In this document: positions 60,710 to 64,000 of the stretch, one piece after another
How the letters are laid out: each line of letters opens with the position of its first letter
How positions within the stretch are numbered: the first letter of the stretch is position 1
Assembly: GCA_037893245.1 (NCBI GenBank)
Contig: JBAIAA010001615.1
Coordinates: forward strand, 1-64,000
Direction: 5' to 3'
Source of the DNA: Crossaster papposus
Lineage: Eukaryota; Echinodermata; Asteroidea; Velatida; Solasteridae
DNA length: 64,000 bases
Notes under the pieces: model-generated
The model's input: only the letters and a program-made list of their open reading frames with translations
The model's database searches: none
Told to the model about the DNA's origin: nothing
Program-made: the position numbers and the translations under genes

Positions 60710-61045
60710 CTAAAATACAAACTGTATCAAAATGACATAATTTGTCCTTCTTATCTTCACTAGATTTACATGTTCCGCTGTGGTAACATGAGCTTTTAGT
60801 GCACTTTTCCCGCGATTTCCATAGTTGATCAGTTTATTGCAAAGCGTGCACATCGACTTCCCTGGTATATCTACCTTTCTGGCGAACTCGCCGAGATTGC
60901 ACTTTACTTTATCGGCAATAATACGTTTACCAGGCAGTTTAATATCCACATCGGCCTCTAACCAAGACCACTTCCATTTTTTGTTGACACCTTTATCCGA
61001 CTACCGTATGAAGTGTTCTTCATTTCTATCCAAAAATCTCGGCAT
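60710..61045 (-). pseudogene. BED/C2H2-type zinc-finger fragment with a stop
   Basis: From the ATG at 61045 (MPRFLDRNEE) the frame meets TAG at 61001-61003. It then continues through CTLCNKLINYGNRGKSALKA and H..TAEH, a C-x2-C...H-x5-H finger like those in BED/hAT-related and other transposon-derived proteins. The lower part (below about 60765) may be intron. It is probably a relic or first exon of a domesticated or dead transposase-like gene. Confidence 0.5.
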
Positions 61046-62015
61046 TTTGAAGTCGGATGCCACCGATATTTCACGATAATTTTACTATAACTGTTTTTCT
61101 TTCACGTACACAAATAAGCGTTAACACGATGGCCGCTCAATCAGCAACAGCATTTCCAAACGCTGTATATATGTAGGGGATCGTCACAATATCGCATGAG
61201 GTTTACTTTGCCGATACATGTATCACTGCAGTATCATACACATGCAGCGATCGCACCCAGAGAGGGGTATTCCTAATTGCTCAATTGCGACACCCCCTAG
61301 TCTTTTTTCTAGTCGTTTTGAATGCTCCTCACTGTGTAGTTCGGATGGTGAATTGCATGAAGCCGGAACGTAGACGAAAAAAACGTTTAGAAAAAGTCCA
61401 CAGGACAGCTGTTTATCGCTATTGTACATGTCATGCAGCGCTGCTGAGTGCTAAATCATCATTATGTACATGTACGTTTACCGCAGGCTGTGTGCCGATC
61501 GTTGCGTGAAATCACGTGCGCATTTAAAAGTGCCGAACTCGGGGCATTGCAGCAATGATATTTCCACAATTTCTCTTTAAAAAAAATCACCCTAGACCAA
61601 CTCTACCCCCCCAATTTTAAACCGGATTCACATTAAACTCGGAGAGGACATATTTTGGCCTCCAAAAAGCGGGAAACCGCGGAACGGCGGGGAATTCTCA
61701 TGCCTGATATTGGTTACTAAAATGAGACAAGGTGGTTCTCGAACAATGATTTTCGCGATATCTCTATTTTACAACTTGACCTCAATGACCTTTTTCACTC
61801 AGCATGTGACCCCCACATGGCTGTTTCCATATTGCATCTATGACCCAAGTTTGATTGCAATTGGACTTCAAGTTTTCAAATGAGACAAGTTATACAATCA
61901 TATATTAGGGCCGTTTGTTTTAGCCTTAACAATCCAGATAACGATCAGTATGATCCTGTGTAGCGTGAATGTCGGACTCTATAAAATGTCGATATTATAT
62001 AAAATGTGCATGTTT
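61046..62015. other. Intergenic or intron, nothing recognised
   Basis: It is plain AT-rich sequence. Open frames at 61223-61429 (minus) and 61285-61509 (plus) overlap each other and have no domain. Confidence 0.5.
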
Positions 62016-62265
62016 AACCAATTCGAGCCGGATTATTTCAAGTTAACGAGACCACTGGCAGGATTACAAGAACAAGAACAAAACGAACAACTGCCCAACG
62101 CCAGTTGAAAACGAACGCCATTTTCCTTGCTCTTTTCTCAGCATCCATGATTGTAAAACTTCGGACAGGTCAGTTAAACGATATATTTACTATAAAATAC
62201 AACCAACTCCCCCAAATCCACCCATTCCTGATAATTCAAGCAGTTACCAATGGTGTATTATACCT
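62016..62265. repeat. Fragments of two TTAA MITE families
   Basis: TTTAACCAATTCGAGCCGG at 62016-62034 is a diverged end of the CCAGTTCGCGCCGG family. Bases 62088-62265 are an inverted, diverged match to 38436-38620 and end at ATACCT followed by TTAA, the expected target. Confidence 0.65.
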
Positions 62266-62384
62266 TTAAGTGTGGATAATGGGGAGAGTGACCGGTCACA
62301 TAGCACGAAAAATAGGAGAAAAATAGGAGCAAGATAGAAAAAGTAGAAAAAGTAGGAATACTAAAAAACTTTCAACTGGATTAA

Positions 62385-62579
62385 CAGGGGTGATATTGGA
62401 CAGACATGTTAGTCACTGTTACATTGTACGAGTTGGTCTGGTTACTGTATGTACCGGCTGGGAAGGTACTCCAATCTAGACCGGTGCCATTGGTGCAAAA
62501 GTAACCAGCAGGGCAGTCAGTGATGCCTGGCTGTAGGTCTGGGTTCCCGACTGTTTCATTCTCTGGCAGGCAGTAGAAA
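62385..62579 (-). CDS. Cysteine-rich exon
   Basis: The acceptor is GTACAACAG at 62580. It encodes FYCLPENETVGNPDL, CPAGYFCTNGTG and then a Thr/Asn-rich stretch to YHPC, where a stop follows in the genomic sequence. The donor is uncertain, possibly CCT/GTTAAT near 62385. It opens in phase 2, exactly fitting the end of exon 63353-63488 to give the usual G-F-Y-C join. Confidence 0.65.
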
Positions 62580-63352
62580 CTGTTGTACGACAATATCAGA
62601 AAAATGAAAGAAAAACAATTTAAATGATGATTTGGATAGAAACCAACATTGAACAAATAATGGAACAGTTCTTTATCATACTTCTAAAAGGTCCTTCTTG
62701 AAAAATTAAAACAAAAAAAAGTTTAAATAAGAATCTAATAAGCAGAAATTGATTTGGATTAAATGTCCACAAAACACGCAAAAGATTGTAAAACAGGACA
62801 AGTAAGGTTTGGTTGAGCATAGCAACAGCTCTGTTCTAATCATTATTTTTTTTGAAAATTTCCACACATACAAAACTATTGCATAAACAACAAAATATCC
62901 AAATTTCGAGACTGTGAGATAGTTACGAGGACCTAATTTGATTACCGCGTTAATTAGACCAATAACGGACTTTAATCCAAACACTTAAACTGCGCAAACA
63001 CTATGCAAAATAGTGTAATTTAAGAGATTCCCGATTATCGCACCTAAAAAATGGAAATATGTAGAGGAGGACTTTAGGTTTTCCAAATTGCGCAAAATCT
63101 TAAAATTGACCACCCCTCCATATTTTGACTTTGGATGGCTATATCTGCGAATCACCTATATAATACAAACATTTCACTTTCCATGAGAATGACAGCACAC
63201 CAGGTGCCGCGATTTCACAGGATGTTTGAGACTTATTTACTTATAGTCAAGCAGGGGGATTTCACAGTAATTTGGTTGTTTTATCGTTAATCAGCCAAAT
63301 TGGCCACAACCTGAAAGCAATAATTGACAAAACAACAGATGATGACGCTCAC
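62580..63352. other. Intron, nothing recognised
   Basis: AT-rich sequence between two phase-compatible exons. The minus frames at 62620-62984 are hydrophobic by composition and have no domain. Confidence 0.55.
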
Positions 63353-63488
63353 CCTCTGGGGCATATCTTGCATTCATACTGCGTGGTTCGGTCCGTGTAG
63401 TAACCGGCCAGGCAGGCCTTGGGATCCGGGGAGCCCGCTGGGCAGTGCAGTCCTATGGGACACTCGACGGGGTTGGGCCTGTCAGAAC
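63353..63488 (-). CDS. Cysteine-rich exon, most upstream seen
   Basis: The acceptor is ATACAATAG and the donor is AGAGG/GTGAGC. It encodes SDRPNPVECPIGLHCPAGSP, then CLAGYYTDRTTQYECKICPR. It ends in phase 2 and continues in frame into exon 62385-62579. Further upstream exons should lie beyond 64000. Confidence 0.7.
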
Positions 63489-64000
63489 CTATTGTATCAA
63501 TTGTAGAAATTTGTGGCATTACAGTTTAGTATTGAAGTGAAGATAATTGCAATGGATCACAACCAACAAATAACTGTACAAAAAGAAGTATCTGTATTCA
63601 GTGACGAGGAATCTGGTCCTGCACATGGTTTTCATTACTTCACATACTGCTTTTTTATGCATATTTGTGACCGGTTCTACAAAAAGGTGTATTAAGTCGC
63701 GCTGTGCACTATCATGTAATGGCCCGCTCAATGTCGAGAGGGTAAACATTTCATACAAAAGTGATTTGTTGTCATGAATGACATCTTCAATACCTACAGT
63801 TTCAGGTTTCATTCAAAGAAATGTTGATTTTGATGATTAAAGTGGGAACAAATACCATTTTGTGTACATCGTTCTGTTGTAGTACAACAGAGCCGGCTAT
63901 TTCAAAGCCCGTTTTCTAAGTTGTGTAATTTGAACTCCAAGGAAGTAATAAATATGTAAACACGTCATATTTTTTAAATAAAAGCGGCTATAGAGCTCTA
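63489..64000. other. Intron or intergenic, nothing recognised
   Basis: Short opposing frames (63513-63695 plus, 63519-63812 minus) overlap and have no domain. No repeat or RNA gene is seen. Confidence 0.5.

Noticed and set aside
57489..60763. Five overlapping frames of over 1000 codons on both strands
   Set aside because: They are produced by the 11-bp satellite, which lacks stops in these frames; the peptides are pure 11-residue repeats and no domain is present.

Overview
This looks like nuclear DNA of a marine invertebrate animal, most likely an echinoderm or another non-vertebrate deuterostome. It is AT-rich and packed with mobile elements. One host gene is visible as spaced exons with GT/AG borders, and tRNA-derived SINEs are present. 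The species cannot be fixed from the sequence alone.

Left part (1-31.7 kb). A Ty3/Gypsy LTR retrotransposon lies on the minus strand at 223-8907. It has 1324-bp LTRs that look almost identical, a tRNA-Leu-type primer site, gag, protease-RT and RNase H-integrase. A Polinton/Maverick ('Polinton-1') occupies 8984-25460, with ~157-bp terminal inverted repeats and a 5-bp GAAGA target duplication. Both were inserted into one arm of a large fold-back element. That element is made of nested inverted repeats and ~205-bp tandem units, and its pieces lie at ~110-222, 8908-8983 and 25461-30200. A truncated relative follows at 30.56-31.68 kb.

Polinton-1 carries a virus-like gene set. It has two minor capsid (penton-like) paralogues, a double jelly-roll type major capsid gene, an FtsK/HerA-type packaging ATPase, a retrovirus-type integrase, a protein-primed family B DNA polymerase, and seven conserved or unknown small, membrane or coiled-coil proteins. 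One membrane protein ends with PPPY and PSAP motifs that resemble ESCRT-recruiting late domains. The major capsid, integrase and polymerase genes each carry breaks. An 815-bp tandem duplication has split the capsid/ATPase junction. No adenovirus-type protease was recognised.

Middle part (31.7-52.25 kb). There is a Mutator-like MITE with a 9-bp target duplication, and a 16-bp satellite of 47 perfect units. Then comes a second, decayed Polinton ('Polinton-2', 34823-52246) with the same gene order. It has been hit by TTAA-flanked elements and by other nested inverted-repeat elements of 443 bp and 3.3 kb. Its right end appears to be an inverted copy of its own left end, which removed the first ~445 codons of its polymerase gene.

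Right part (52.25-64 kb). Minus-strand exons encode a cysteine-rich protein with repeated C-P-x-G-x-Y-C modules (GCC2/GCC3, ephrin-receptor-like type). One exon sits in a 770-bp unit present three times. Beside another exon is a perfect 11-bp satellite of about 261 copies (57679-60556). SINEs, TTAA MITEs and a broken zinc-finger fragment fill the rest.
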